64,000 bases of DNA from UBA1422 sp041859095. GTDB lineage: Bacteria > Bacillota > Clostridia > Peptostreptococcales > Anaerovoracaceae. The notes under the pieces are model-generated. The model was not told where the DNA came from. It saw only the letters and a program-made list of their open reading frames with translations, and did not search any database. The DNA is taken from positions 67,772 to 131,771 of the forward strand of contig JBHEKY010000015.1 in NCBI GenBank assembly GCA_041859095.1, in the 5' to 3' direction. Below are positions 52,003-60,819 of this stretch, piece after piece (position 1 is the first letter of the stretch; the number at the start of each line of letters is the position of its first letter). Both the position numbers and the translations under genes were made by a program.

Positions 52003-52681
52003 AAAACCAGAAGAAATTCTGAAGATCATGAAAGCGTCTGCAATGGGTGACACTTGTTTCTCGCATATCCTTAATTTTATTAAAGTAGGCATGACAGAAT
52101 TGGAAATCGCTGCAGAAATTGAACGTACACTGGAACGACTGGGATCCAAAGGATTGGCGTTTCCAACCATCTGCGTGAGTGGTATCAATTCCAACCAGCC
52201 ACATGGTGAGCCGAGTGCAAAAAAAATTGAACCCGGTGACTTCTTAACGATGGATTTTGGTGCTAAGGTGGATGGTTATTGTGGTGACATGACTAGAACC
52301 ATAGCTATCGGGCATGCAAGCATTGAGCAAAAGGAAGTCTATGAGGTGGTTCTTCGCGCGCAGATTGCAGGATTAGAAGTATGCAAAGCAGGAGTGAAAT
52401 GTTTTGATGTTGATAAAGTTTGTAGAGACATTATATCCAATGCCGGTTACGGTGCCTACTTTGTACATGGTACCGGTCACGGGGTTGGAACAGAGGTTCA
52501 TGAAGAGCCTTATCTTAACACCAAAAGCGATGCCATATTAGAGCTGGACCAACCGGTGACCATCGAACCGGGAATATATATTCCTGAAAAGTTCGGTGTG
52601 CGTATCGAAGACTTGGCAATTATTACTGAATTTGGTATAATTAATACGGTAAAATCGCCTAAAAATTTAATTATCATATAG
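51992..52681 (+). CDS. M24 metallopeptidase, catalytic domain only (aminopeptidase P-like)
   Basis: The GTG at 51992 has AGGTGG six bases upstream and overlaps the ylbF stop; the protein then has 229 residues. It is a complete pita-bread M24 domain: DFGAKVDGYCGDMTRT (two Asp ligands), HGTGHGVGTEVHEEPYL (His), TIEPGIYIPE and GVRIEDLAI (two Glu). These motifs and the position before efp match the Xaa-Pro peptidase usually found here (YqhT/PepP), but the N-terminal creatinase-like domain of about 120 residues is missing. A methionine aminopeptidase role is an alternative. Confidence 0.85.
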   Translation: MGSKKPEEILKIMKASAMGDTCFSHILNFIKVGMTELEIAAEIERTLERLGSKGLAFPTICVSGINSNQPHGEPSAKKIEPGDFLTMDFGAKVDGYCGDMTRTIAIGHASIEQKEVYEVVLRAQIAGLEVCKAGVKCFDVDKVCRDIISNAGYGAYFVHGTGHGVGTEVHEEPYLNTKSDAILELDQPVTIEPGIYIPEKFGVRIEDLAIITEFGIINTVKSPKNLIII

Positions 52682-52696
52682 AATTGGAGAACAAAA

Positions 52697-53257
52697 ATGA
52701 TTTATGCCAGCGAATTTCGAAAAGGTATCACATTCCAAATTGATGGAGAACCACATGTGGTCTTGGACTTTCAACACGTAAAACCAGGCAAAGGTGCCGC
52801 TTTTGTGCGCACAAAATATCGAAATATCTTAACGGGCGCAACACGGGAAGAAGCATTCAACCCCAACGACAAATTTCCCAAAGCCCACATCGAAACCAAA
52901 AGCATGCAATACTTGTATTCAGATGCAGATTTATACTATTTCATGGATTTAGAAACATTCGAACAGATTCCTGTTCAGGCAGAAAAAGTCGAAGATGCGA
53001 TGAAATACATCCGTGAAAATGATGAGGCAACCCTAAAGTTTTACAAAGGCTCTCCGTTTTTAGTGGAAGCTCCAAACTTTGTAAATCTCAAGGTCATTGA
53101 GACAGAGCCAGGCGTCAAAGGTGATACGGCAACCAATGTAACCAAAGGAGCTGTTGTTGAAACCGGCGCCTTAATTCAGGTCCCAATCTTCATCGAAGAA
53201 GGGGAAGTAATCCAAATTGATACACGGACAGGAGAATATCTGAACCGTTCAAAATAA
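52697..53257 (+). CDS. efp: Elongation factor P
   Basis: EF-P relieves ribosome stalling at polyproline stretches. The 186-residue protein has the three usual beta-barrel domains: KOW-like N-terminus with PHVVLDFQHVKPGKGAA, where the lysine in PGKGAA is the position modified in some bacteria, the OB domain in the middle, and the C-terminal signature VSLR-like region ending QIDTRTGEYLNRSK. GGAG precedes the ATG. The M24 peptidase-efp order is typical of Firmicutes. Confidence 0.97.
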   Translation: MIYASEFRKGITFQIDGEPHVVLDFQHVKPGKGAAFVRTKYRNILTGATREEAFNPNDKFPKAHIETKSMQYLYSDADLYYFMDLETFEQIPVQAEKVEDAMKYIRENDEATLKFYKGSPFLVEAPNFVNLKVIETEPGVKGDTATNVTKGAVVETGALIQVPIFIEEGEVIQIDTRTGEYLNRSK

Positions 53258-53269
53258 GCGGAGAAAATT

Positions 53270-54313
53270 ATGAGTACTCGAAAAAAGAAAAACAAAAAAA
53301 AATTATTCCTGACATTAATAATTCTTGGAATTGTTGGGTTGGCAGTAATCGGTCTAAATGCATTTTTGTTCGTAGGTGGACAACCAATAGATCCTCAATC
53401 CGAGGATTCTGTTGTTTTGGAGATTCCGGCAGGTTCTGGCACTGCTCAGATTGCGTCGCTGCTTGAAGAAAACCAACTGATAAAAAGCGGATTTGTTTTC
53501 AGGCTGCAATCAAAAATCAGCGGTAATGACGGCAATTACAAGGCAGGTACCTATACTTTCTCACAGGATATGTCCATGAAAGAGATTATGGTAATTATCA
53601 TGAGCGGACGTTCCATCGGAGAAACATTCCAAATCATTGAAGGACTAAGCATCAAACAAATAGCGGCGAGTCTAGAAAAACAGCAGATCGTTGATGCGGA
53701 AGCGTTTATGGAGGAAGCCGAAAACGGCGAATTTGATTATGCCTTTATGAAATATCTACCTGACGGACCCAACCGGCTGGAAGGTTTTTTATTCCCGAAT
53801 CAATATGAAGCACCCATCAATGCCGATGCTCATCAAATCATTGATATCATGCTGAACCAGTTTAATCAGGTTTTTCCCGAGAAAGATTATGCAAAAGCGA
53901 AAGCGCTTGGTTTCGACGTTTATGATATCGTCATTGTGGCATCTTTGATTGAACGGGAAGTACGTGAAGATTCAGAAAGACCCAAGGTTGCCAGCGTGGT
54001 TTACAATCGATTGGATCAAGGGATGAAACTAGAATTCTGTTCCACCGTACAATATATTTTGGGAGAACCCCAGGCAATCCTAAGTATCGCAGACACGCAG
54101 ATTCCATCTCCCTACAACACCTATCTGAATGCCGGTTTGCCACCCGGACCGATTTGTTCCCCGGGAGAAGCGGCAATCAAAGCAGCGCTGACACCGGCAG
54201 ACACGACCTATTTATATTTTGTGTTAAAATCAGGGGATGCAACGACCCACAATTTTTCTTCCACTTATCCGGAGTTCTTAGTCGACAAAGAAGCTTACAA
54301 AGCAACGCTTTAG
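53270..54313 (+). CDS. mltG: Endolytic murein transglycosylase MltG
   Basis: MltG cuts nascent peptidoglycan strands and sets glycan length. The 347-residue protein has a very basic N-terminus, one membrane helix (about 12-32), a LysM-like segment with IPAGSGTAQIASLLEEN, and the YceG catalytic domain. The catalytic glutamate is in VASLIEREVRED, and EGFLFPNQY, KLEFCSTVQY and SPYNTYLNAGLPPGPI are conserved. The same order mltG-trmR-trhP (yrrL-yrrM-yrrN/O) occurs in Bacillus. Confidence 0.95.
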   Translation: MSTRKKKNKKKLFLTLIILGIVGLAVIGLNAFLFVGGQPIDPQSEDSVVLEIPAGSGTAQIASLLEENQLIKSGFVFRLQSKISGNDGNYKAGTYTFSQDMSMKEIMVIIMSGRSIGETFQIIEGLSIKQIAASLEKQQIVDAEAFMEEAENGEFDYAFMKYLPDGPNRLEGFLFPNQYEAPINADAHQIIDIMLNQFNQVFPEKDYAKAKALGFDVYDIVIVASLIEREVREDSERPKVASVVYNRLDQGMKLEFCSTVQYILGEPQAILSIADTQIPSPYNTYLNAGLPPGPICSPGEAAIKAALTPADTTYLYFVLKSGDATTHNFSSTYPEFLVDKEAYKATL

Positions 54314-54321
54314 GGGGCACT

Positions 54322-54993
54322 GTGAACATTATTAATCCATTGGTCTCCGAGTACCTGGAAGTCCTTTTTACTCCAATCAATGAACCCTTAGCAGATCTTC
54401 GAAAGTATGCGGAAGAACGTCATATTCCGATTATTACCAAGGACGTCGAAAGACTCCTGGCAGTTATCATGGAAGGAATGAAACCCCAATTCGTGCTAGA
54501 AATTGGTACTGCAATTGGTTATTCGGCGGCATTTATGGCCACTACGTACAACGGTTGCAAGATTGATACTATCGAAGTGAACTGTCAGGCATACGAAACG
54601 GCACTGACCAACTTGGATAGGATGGGGTTGACAAACCGGGTTACTGTGTTTTATGGGGATGCCACTGAGATCATGGACCAATTGAGTTCAGAGACGAAAC
54701 CCCGGAATTTTTTAGGGTATGATTTGATTTTTATCGATGCCTCCAAAAGTAAGTATACTGGATTCTTTAATCAATCGTTAAAACTGATTAAACCTGGCGG
54801 ATTGATTTTGTGCGATAATGTGCTGATGCGCGGAACGGTTGCTAACGATTGTTATGATCCGGAGGGAAAACATAAAACCAGCATCAAAAACATCCGGGCT
54901 TTTTTAGACTACATTACCACCCTTGAGACGGTGGAAACAGCAATCTTACCAATAGGAGACGGCATCAGTATGAGTATAAAAAAACCAAAATGA
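54322..54993 (+). CDS. trmR: tRNA 5-hydroxyuridine methyltransferase (TrmR/YrrM)
   Basis: The GTG at 54322, eight bases after the mltG stop and preceded by a G-rich TAGGGGG, gives 223 residues. It is a class I O-methyltransferase: motif I LEIGTAIGYSA, TIEVNCQAYETA, FIDASKSKYTGF and PGGLILCDNVLMRG. In Bacillus this protein (YrrM, TrmR) methylates 5-hydroxyuridine in tRNA to 5-methoxyuridine. The neighbour downstream is a U32 peptidase family protein like TrhP, which makes that hydroxyuridine, so the context supports the role strongly. Confidence 0.9.
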   Translation: MNIINPLVSEYLEVLFTPINEPLADLRKYAEERHIPIITKDVERLLAVIMEGMKPQFVLEIGTAIGYSAAFMATTYNGCKIDTIEVNCQAYETALTNLDRMGLTNRVTVFYGDATEIMDQLSSETKPRNFLGYDLIFIDASKSKYTGFFNQSLKLIKPGGLILCDNVLMRGTVANDCYDPEGKHKTSIKNIRAFLDYITTLETVETAILPIGDGISMSIKKPK

Positions 54994-56216
54994 ATAAGAT
55001 GGAATTATTAGCTCCTGCGGGAGATCTTGAAAAATTAATCATAGCAGTGGATTACGGCGCAGATGCGGTATACTTTGGCGGAGATTCGTTCAGCCTGCGT
55101 GCCGGCGCCGATAATTTTTCATTAGAGGATATGGCAAAAGGCATCGCGTATGCCCACAAACATAATGTACGATGTTATCTTGCGTTAAACATTTTTCCTC
55201 ACAATGAAGACATCGAACCAATCGCAGAATATCTCAAAAAAGTACAACCTCTTGGATTGGATGGGTTGATAATATCGGATCCAGGCGTAATATCGCTGGC
55301 TAAAGAAATCATTCCAGATATGGAGCTGCATCTTAGCACGCAGGCCAATATGACAAATTATAAAACTGCTGAATTCTGGTATCAGCAGGGCATTCGCCGA
55401 CTAGTCCTTGCCAGAGAACTTTCTCTGGCTGAAATCGCTGAAATCAAGGCCAAAGTGCCTGATGAAATGGAATTGGAGGTTTTTGGACACGGCGCTATGT
55501 GCATGTCCTATTCAGGCAGATGTCTTTTAAGCAATTTTATGGTCGGACGGGATGCCAATCGTGGCAACTGTGCCCACCCTTGTCGATATAAGTATGCCTT
55601 AGTAGAAGAAAAGCGACCGGGAGAGTATCTCCCCATCGAAGAGGACAGCCGTGGCACATACATTTTGAATGCCAACGATTTATGCATGATTGAGTATATT
55701 CCACAAATGGCAGACGCCGGCATCTCATCCCTCAAAATTGAAGGACGCATGAAAAGCATTTTTTATGTTGCCATAGTTGTAGGTGCTTATAGAAAGGCAA
55801 TGGATGCCTACTACAAAGATCCGACCCATTACCAATTTTGCGAAGAGTGGTTGACTGAATTGCAAAAGGCTAGCCACAGATTGTTCACAACCGGATTCTA
55901 TTTCCATAAGCCTTCATCGGAAGGCCAAAACTTAGATACTAGCAACTATGCCCGTGAGTACACGTTTACTGGCATTGTGAAGGCATATGATGAAGCCAGC
56001 GGAACTGCACTGGTGGAGCAACGAAACAAAATGAGCATAGGGGAGACCATTGAAATCTTTGGGCCTGAGAGGGAACCGTTTGTACAAGTCCTGTCCCAAA
56101 TGACCAATGAAGAAGGCTTGCCACTCAATGACGCGCCACATCCTCAACAAATGCTGCGAATCAAAATGGACCGTAAGGTCCAACCCAATGACATGTTGCG
56201 AAAACGGAAGGAGTAA
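54990..56216 (+). CDS. trhP: U32 family tRNA hydroxylation protein (TrhP/YrrO-like)
   Basis: Despite the peptidase family name, TrhP proteins are needed to hydroxylate U34 of tRNAs using prephenate. The 408-residue protein begins LLAPAGDLEKL, has DAVYFGGDSFSLRA, and carries the U32 signature EVFGHGAMCMSYSGRCLLSN with further cysteines in NRGNCAHPCRY, probable 4Fe-4S ligands. A C-terminal beta-barrel domain follows after about 320. It overlaps trmR by four bases, so the hydroxylation and methylation steps are made together. Confidence 0.9.
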   Translation: MNKMELLAPAGDLEKLIIAVDYGADAVYFGGDSFSLRAGADNFSLEDMAKGIAYAHKHNVRCYLALNIFPHNEDIEPIAEYLKKVQPLGLDGLIISDPGVISLAKEIIPDMELHLSTQANMTNYKTAEFWYQQGIRRLVLARELSLAEIAEIKAKVPDEMELEVFGHGAMCMSYSGRCLLSNFMVGRDANRGNCAHPCRYKYALVEEKRPGEYLPIEEDSRGTYILNANDLCMIEYIPQMADAGISSLKIEGRMKSIFYVAIVVGAYRKAMDAYYKDPTHYQFCEEWLTELQKASHRLFTTGFYFHKPSSEGQNLDTSNYAREYTFTGIVKAYDEASGTALVEQRNKMSIGETIEIFGPEREPFVQVLSQMTNEEGLPLNDAPHPQQMLRIKMDRKVQPNDMLRKRKE

Positions 56217-56220
56217 CATC

Positions 56221-57525
56221 ATGGAAACCAACCCCGAACCTTACATATCATCAGGTATCGGCATTCTAATCATTCTAATTCTATTATTATTGACAGCAAC
56301 CTGTGCAGCCGCCGAAAAATCGATGGTGGCCGGAAACAAGGTACGAAACAGCGCCCATGAGCAGTTTGAGCTTCGTGGAGCTATCACACTGTTTGGATTG
56401 GGTATCTATGCCGTCATTCTGTTATGGCTTCAAAAAATTCTCACCTCTTTTTTGGAAAAGAATAATATCCCCGGGAGTTTCCTAATCGCTGTGATTCTTT
56501 TGCTTTTTCTAGCCACATTTTTGGTGTTAGTGTTCGGTGAGATTTATCCGAAAAAATGGGCATCGCAAAAACTGGATCGAGCTGCTGTATTAACAGAAAA
56601 AAGTGCGAAATGGATTCTTTTCCCATTGAAGCCATTGTTATGGCTAATGTCTGCTACTGGGAACTTGCTGTTAAGGATGACAGGACAAAAGATCCACCTT
56701 GACGATGAGGAGTTTTCTGAAGAAGAAATCATGTCCATGTTGGAGACAGGTCAGGAAACTGGTGCTCTCAAAGAAGAAGGTAAAAAAATGATAGATAGCA
56801 TTTTCGCCTTCGACGATAAATTTGCATACGAGATAATGACCCCTCGCACCAATGTGTTCGCGATAAATATCAATGATCCTTCTGAAAAGTACATTGACAC
56901 ATTAATGGAACTGCGATATTCCCGCATTCCGGTTTTTGATGAAGATAGTGATAATATTATTGGAATCATTCACATCAAAGACTATCTAATCAAAGCAAGG
57001 GAAGCAGGGTTTGAAAATGTTGATCTTCATGAAATTCTTCGAAAACCGTTTTTTGTTCCTGATACGAAATACATTGATACCTTGTTTTTCGAACTGCAGA
57101 AGACACGCCAGCATATTGCCATCTTAATTGATGAATATGGTGGCTTTTCAGGCATTGTAACGTTAGAGGATATCATTGAAGAAGTTATGGGCAATATCGA
57201 TGACGAATACGATGAAGAAGAACCCAAAATCCAGGTGGTCGAAGAAAATACGTACCGTATCGATGGAACCATGTACCTGGACGATATAAATGATGAACTC
57301 CAAACTGATTTAGAGTCTGAGAATATAGAAACACTAGGAGGCCTATTGATTGAAATTTTGGGTGAAATTCCCAGTGATGGAAACCCTTCTACGGTAGTCG
57401 AATACGGAAAGTATACGTTTACCATCGAGTCGGTACAAGATAGAAGAATCGGAAAGGTTCTTGTTCATATAAAAAACGAAAACCCGGAAGAGAAGCCCAG
57501 CGAAGACAAAAAGGAGAAAGAGTAG
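56221..57525 (+). CDS. CNNM/CBS-domain membrane protein (hemolysin C / CorC family)
   Basis: The ATG at 56221 follows GGAAGGAG and gives 434 residues. The N-terminal CNNM-type transmembrane domain (about 10-180) includes TCAAAEKSMVAGNKVR and VFGEIYPKKWA. Two CBS domains follow (MTPRTNVFAI and FVPDTKYIDTLF, with VTLEDIIEEVMGNIDDEYDEEE), then a CorC_HlyC domain and an acidic/basic tail. Relatives transport or sense Mg2+ or Co2+; the old hemolysin name is not informative. It lies four bases before mtaB. Confidence 0.9.
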   Translation: METNPEPYISSGIGILIILILLLLTATCAAAEKSMVAGNKVRNSAHEQFELRGAITLFGLGIYAVILLWLQKILTSFLEKNNIPGSFLIAVILLLFLATFLVLVFGEIYPKKWASQKLDRAAVLTEKSAKWILFPLKPLLWLMSATGNLLLRMTGQKIHLDDEEFSEEEIMSMLETGQETGALKEEGKKMIDSIFAFDDKFAYEIMTPRTNVFAININDPSEKYIDTLMELRYSRIPVFDEDSDNIIGIIHIKDYLIKAREAGFENVDLHEILRKPFFVPDTKYIDTLFFELQKTRQHIAILIDEYGGFSGIVTLEDIIEEVMGNIDDEYDEEEPKIQVVEENTYRIDGTMYLDDINDELQTDLESENIETLGGLLIEILGEIPSDGNPSTVVEYGKYTFTIESVQDRRIGKVLVHIKNENPEEKPSEDKKEKE

Positions 57526-57528
57526 TAG

Positions 57529-58854
57529 ATGAAGATCGCATTCCACACCCTGGGATGTAAGGTGAACCAATATGAATCCGAAGCGTTACAAGAAAAATTC
57601 AAGGCAAACGGACACCAACTCGTTCTTGAGACTGAGGTTGCTGATGCATACGTCATCAACACTTGTACAGTTACCGGCCTTGCAGATCGAAAGTCCAGAC
57701 AATTCATAAGGCGGCTTCGGAAGCAGAATCCTGATTGCATATTAGCAGTCATTGGTTGCTATGCACAAATGGAGCCAGATGAAATAGCAGCGATGGAAGG
57801 TGTAAATATTGTCGCTGGTACAAACGAAAAAGCAGGCTTGGTTGAACTTGTCGAAAACTATGCGAAAAACCGGGGTGTTGAGATTCATCGGAAGACATAT
57901 GAGGAATTAACCGAGTTTGAAGAGATTGGTGTGCCCGTTTCCATGGACTCACGAACCAGGGCCTATATCAAAATTCAAGACGGCTGCAACCGGTTTTGTT
58001 CGTATTGTATTGTACCTTATGCACGTGGAAATCTTCGTAGCCGAAGCTGCGAACATATACTCAAAGAAGCAAGAATCTTGATAGAAGCAGGGTATAAAGA
58101 AATTGTTTTGACAGGAATTAATACTGCTTTATATGGCGCCGAATATGACAACGTGCAAGGCCGGGGACTGGTAAAAATCATTTCTGATCTGGACCGGCTT
58201 CCGGGAGACTTCCGAATAAGACTCAGCTCCTTGGAACCGACCGTTATTGATGCAGATACAGTTAAGCGGCTTCTGAAATTTAGCAAACTTTGCCCTCATT
58301 TCCACTTGTCTCTTCAAAGCGGAAGCGACAAGATTTTAGCAGAGATGAAAAGAAATTATACATCCCAGGAATACCTTGATATTATCAAATTACTACAAGA
58401 ATACGACTCTGGATTTGCGGTAACAACAGATGTCATCGTCGGATTTCCTGGAGAAACCGAAGAAAATCACAACGAAACTTGTAAATTGGTCAGTACCGCA
58501 GGATTTTCCAAAGTTCACGTATTTAAGTATTCAAAGCGAACCGGTACGCTTGCAGCTGAGATGCCGAATCAAGTGAACTCGGAGAGGAAGAATCAACGTA
58601 GCACCGCGTTGCTAAAAATGGAATCAGAAATAGGCAAAAAGTTCCTCACAAATCAGATAGGAACAAAACGACAATTGTTGGTTGAACACGTCGATAGCCG
58701 GACAGGAACATTATCTGGCTATACTGAAAACTATATCCGTGTCTTTGTACCCGGCAAGGTTTATGAACAGGAACAGTTCATAAACTCATTTATGGAAGTC
58801 CGTCTGATTGGGCTACATGAAGATGGAATGTTGGGCGAAGCGGTACGTCTGTAA
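57529..58854 (+). CDS. mtaB: tRNA (t6A37) methylthiotransferase MtaB
   Basis: MtaB converts t6A37 to ms2t6A37 in tRNAs reading ANN codons. The 441-residue protein shows the N-terminal UPF0004 domain with the cysteines of FHTLGCKVNQYE, NTCTVTG and VIGCYAQ (first 4Fe-4S cluster), the radical SAM motif DGCNRFCSYCIVPYARG (second cluster), LSLQSGSDKIL, and a C-terminal TRAM domain. AAAGGAG precedes the ATG. In Bacillus the orthologue (yqeV) is also close to rpsU and yqeY. Confidence 0.95.
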   Translation: MKIAFHTLGCKVNQYESEALQEKFKANGHQLVLETEVADAYVINTCTVTGLADRKSRQFIRRLRKQNPDCILAVIGCYAQMEPDEIAAMEGVNIVAGTNEKAGLVELVENYAKNRGVEIHRKTYEELTEFEEIGVPVSMDSRTRAYIKIQDGCNRFCSYCIVPYARGNLRSRSCEHILKEARILIEAGYKEIVLTGINTALYGAEYDNVQGRGLVKIISDLDRLPGDFRIRLSSLEPTVIDADTVKRLLKFSKLCPHFHLSLQSGSDKILAEMKRNYTSQEYLDIIKLLQEYDSGFAVTTDVIVGFPGETEENHNETCKLVSTAGFSKVHVFKYSKRTGTLAAEMPNQVNSERKNQRSTALLKMESEIGKKFLTNQIGTKRQLLVEHVDSRTGTLSGYTENYIRVFVPGKVYEQEQFINSFMEVRLIGLHEDGMLGEAVRL

Positions 58855-58870
58855 AGGAATAGGAGATCAT

Positions 58871-59449
58871 ATGAATAATCACATAACCCGTATAACCAAA
58901 CTCTCCATTTTAACGTTTCTGGTGGTTCTGATCCTTTCTTTTGTAGGTTGTGGCTCAGACAATGATGGAGAAATGGAGGGAACACTAGGGGAAAAGTATG
59001 GACCGATTTTCGAATCCTTTTCCACAACGGATATTTATGGAAACCCACAGGATGAAGACCTGATTTTAAGTTCCAGATATACGTTGATCTTAATTTGGAG
59101 CACCAACTGCAATCCCTGCATCGAAGGCATGCCCAATATGGAAGCTGTTTATCAGGAATACAAGGACGCGGGTATTAATATTTTGGGGATTGTAGTGGAT
59201 ATTCAAGACCAAGATGGAAATGCAGTTTCCGAAACAGTAGCCAATGCGGTTTCCATTGTGGATGCGAAAGGTGTGACATTCACAAACACGCAAATTCCTG
59301 CTCCCATCATGACCTTCCTATATGATGAAATTCAGTATACGCCCACGGCTTTTTTCGTAGACAATACTGGCACCATTGTGAGTGAATTATATATTGGTGA
59401 AAAAGAATTCGATGAATGGAGTGAAGCCATTGAAGAACTTATCAACTAA
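58871..59449 (+). CDS. TlpA-like thiol-disulfide oxidoreductase lipoprotein
   Basis: The ATG at 58871 follows TAGGAG and gives 192 residues. A signal peptide ends in the lipobox SFVGC, so the protein is anchored outside the membrane. The thioredoxin fold shows the active-site WSTNCNPCIEG (CxxC) and the cis-proline region YTPTAFFVD. It is the TlpA/ResA type. It is the first gene of a three-gene redox module with a CXXC mini-protein and a polytopic 4Fe-4S protein, all overlapping. The electron path or target proteins are unknown. Confidence 0.9.
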   Translation: MNNHITRITKLSILTFLVVLILSFVGCGSDNDGEMEGTLGEKYGPIFESFSTTDIYGNPQDEDLILSSRYTLILIWSTNCNPCIEGMPNMEAVYQEYKDAGINILGIVVDIQDQDGNAVSETVANAVSIVDAKGVTFTNTQIPAPIMTFLYDEIQYTPTAFFVDNTGTIVSELYIGEKEFDEWSEAIEELIN

Positions 59450-59573
59450 AATTGGAATAGGGTTTTTATTAATGGGTACGGTAATTCTATTATTTGGCGT
59501 ATATCGTGGAGAAGTTGCTGTAGTATTTGCTAAAGCCATTCGGATTTGTTTAGGGTGCATCGGCATTGGATAG
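59430..59573 (+). CDS. CD1871A-type CXXC mini-protein
   Basis: This small gene overlaps both neighbours. The TTG at 59430 with TGGAG eight bases upstream gives a 47-residue protein; an in-frame ATG at 59412 is the alternative. It has one membrane helix (KIGIGFLLMGTVILLFGVY) and a C-terminal domain VFAKAIRICLGCIGIG with a CxxC pair. This matches the CD1871A family of CXXC mini-proteins, found beside TlpA-like and 4Fe-4S genes in clostridia; its role is unknown. The conserved ending and the tight overlaps make it a real gene. Confidence 0.8.
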   Translation: MKNLSTKIGIGFLLMGTVILLFGVYRGEVAVVFAKAIRICLGCIGIG

Positions 59574-60429
59574 AATACGCACCGGCGTGCAGGCTGCTTT
59601 TACTGCTCTTTCAAATGGATACTATGTCGGCTTCCTTTCCGGCAAAATTTATCAAGGAGAAAGCAAACAACTATGTTTGCCAGGCTTGAACTGCTACTCA
59701 TGCCCGGGAGCGCTTGGATCCTGTCCCATCGGCGCGCTTCAAGCAGTAGCAAACGACAAAAATTTTAACGTTTCTATGTATACTATCGGATTCCTGATGA
59801 TGACAGGTGCTTTGATGGGCAGACTGGTTTGCGGGTGGCTTTGCCCTTTCGGACTATTTCAAGATTTATTATATAAGATACCATTTATAAAAAAAGTGAA
59901 GGTTGTGTCTGCCGACCGATATCTGAAACCAATGAAATATGTTTTGCTTGGCATATTTGTCTTGATTTTACCAATGGTTATGATGAACGAATTCGGACAG
60001 GGAGACCCGTTGTTTTGTGAGTATATTTGCCCATCGGGAACGTTGATGGCCGGATGGCCGCTACTCATTGCCAATGAAGGACTGAGGAGTTCAATAGGTT
60101 TGCTCTTTGGTTGGAAAACGCTGGTATTACTTGGCTTCATTGCCCTATCCCTGAGCATTTACCGACCATTTTGCAGATGGTTCTGCCCCTTGGGAGCAAT
60201 TTATGGATTATTCAATCCGGTGTCAATATATCGACATCAGTTAAACAAAGAGATTTGCGTGTCTTGTGGCTCATGCAATGCGGTTTGCAAACTAAATTTG
60301 AAACCTTACAATAATCCTAACTCGTTAGAATGCATTCGATGTGGAGATTGTATTACAACCTGCCCATCCGGAGCATTGAGTAAAGTACCGCTTATCGCTA
60401 TGAAAAAAAAGGAGAAGACCCATGGATGA
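59566..60429 (+). CDS. Polytopic 4Fe-4S binding membrane protein (NapH/CcoG-like)
   Basis: This 287-residue protein starts at the TTG at 59566, which overlaps the previous stop, with AGGGTG upstream. It has about five membrane helices, cysteine motifs CYSCPGALGSCP near the N-terminus, VCGWLCPFGLFQD and FCRWFCPLGAIYG at helix ends, and two C-terminal ferredoxin clusters (CVSCGSCNAVCKLN and CIRCGDCITTCPSGAL). This is the NapH/CcoG group that moves electrons across or at the membrane. With the TlpA-like and CXXC proteins it likely sends reducing power to thiols outside the cell (inference). Confidence 0.88.
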   Translation: MDRIRTGVQAAFTALSNGYYVGFLSGKIYQGESKQLCLPGLNCYSCPGALGSCPIGALQAVANDKNFNVSMYTIGFLMMTGALMGRLVCGWLCPFGLFQDLLYKIPFIKKVKVVSADRYLKPMKYVLLGIFVLILPMVMMNEFGQGDPLFCEYICPSGTLMAGWPLLIANEGLRSSIGLLFGWKTLVLLGFIALSLSIYRPFCRWFCPLGAIYGLFNPVSIYRHQLNKEICVSCGSCNAVCKLNLKPYNNPNSLECIRCGDCITTCPSGALSKVPLIAMKKKEKTHG

Positions 60430-60763
60430 TTGCTTATTTTGTCTGATTGCAGAAAAAAAAATTCCATCAAAGGCAGTATACGAGGACGATTTAGTCTACG
60501 TATTTCATGACATTGATCCCCAGGCACCGGTACACGTGCTGATGATACCCAAAAAGCATATTGCATCCACCGAGACGATTGTAGCGGAAGACGGACCACT
60601 AATGGCCCATATGATGCTTAGAATTCAGGAAATATCTGGGATTCTGGGTCTAGAAAATGGCTATCGGGTGGTGATGAACTGCGGTGAAGACGGATTGCAG
60701 ACAGTTTCTCACCTTCATATGCATATTTTAGGCAAGAGAAAGTTGACATGGCCACCGGGTTGA
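60422..60763 (+). CDS. hinT: HIT family purine nucleoside phosphoramidase-like protein
   Basis: This 113-residue protein is a complete histidine-triad protein: CLFCLIAEKKIPSK at the N-terminus, the HDIDPQAPVHVLMIPKKHI core and the triad HLHMHILG at the end. HinT proteins cleave AMP from amidates and acyl-adenylates such as aminoacyl-AMP. AAGGAG precedes the ATG, which overlaps the preceding stop. The promoter of rpsU lies in its last codons. Confidence 0.95.
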   Translation: MDDCLFCLIAEKKIPSKAVYEDDLVYVFHDIDPQAPVHVLMIPKKHIASTETIVAEDGPLMAHMMLRIQEISGILGLENGYRVVMNCGEDGLQTVSHLHMHILGKRKLTWPPG

Positions 60764-60772
60764 TAGTATAAT
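60743..60772 (+). promoter_or_regulatory. Promoter of rpsU-yqeY
   Basis: A perfect TTGACA (60743-60748) and a perfect TATAAT (60767-60772) are 18 bp apart, starting inside the last codons of hinT, about 50 bases before rpsU. Confidence 0.88.
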
Positions 60773-60819
60773 ACACTGGTTGTAGGCAAAGATTGAAACG
60801 GCAGGAGGTGAGTTAGGAA

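Noticed and set aside
54154..54321. Longer trmR frame inside mltG
   Set aside because: The extra 56 residues are mltG sequence in another frame; the GTG at 54322 starts at the normal N-terminus.
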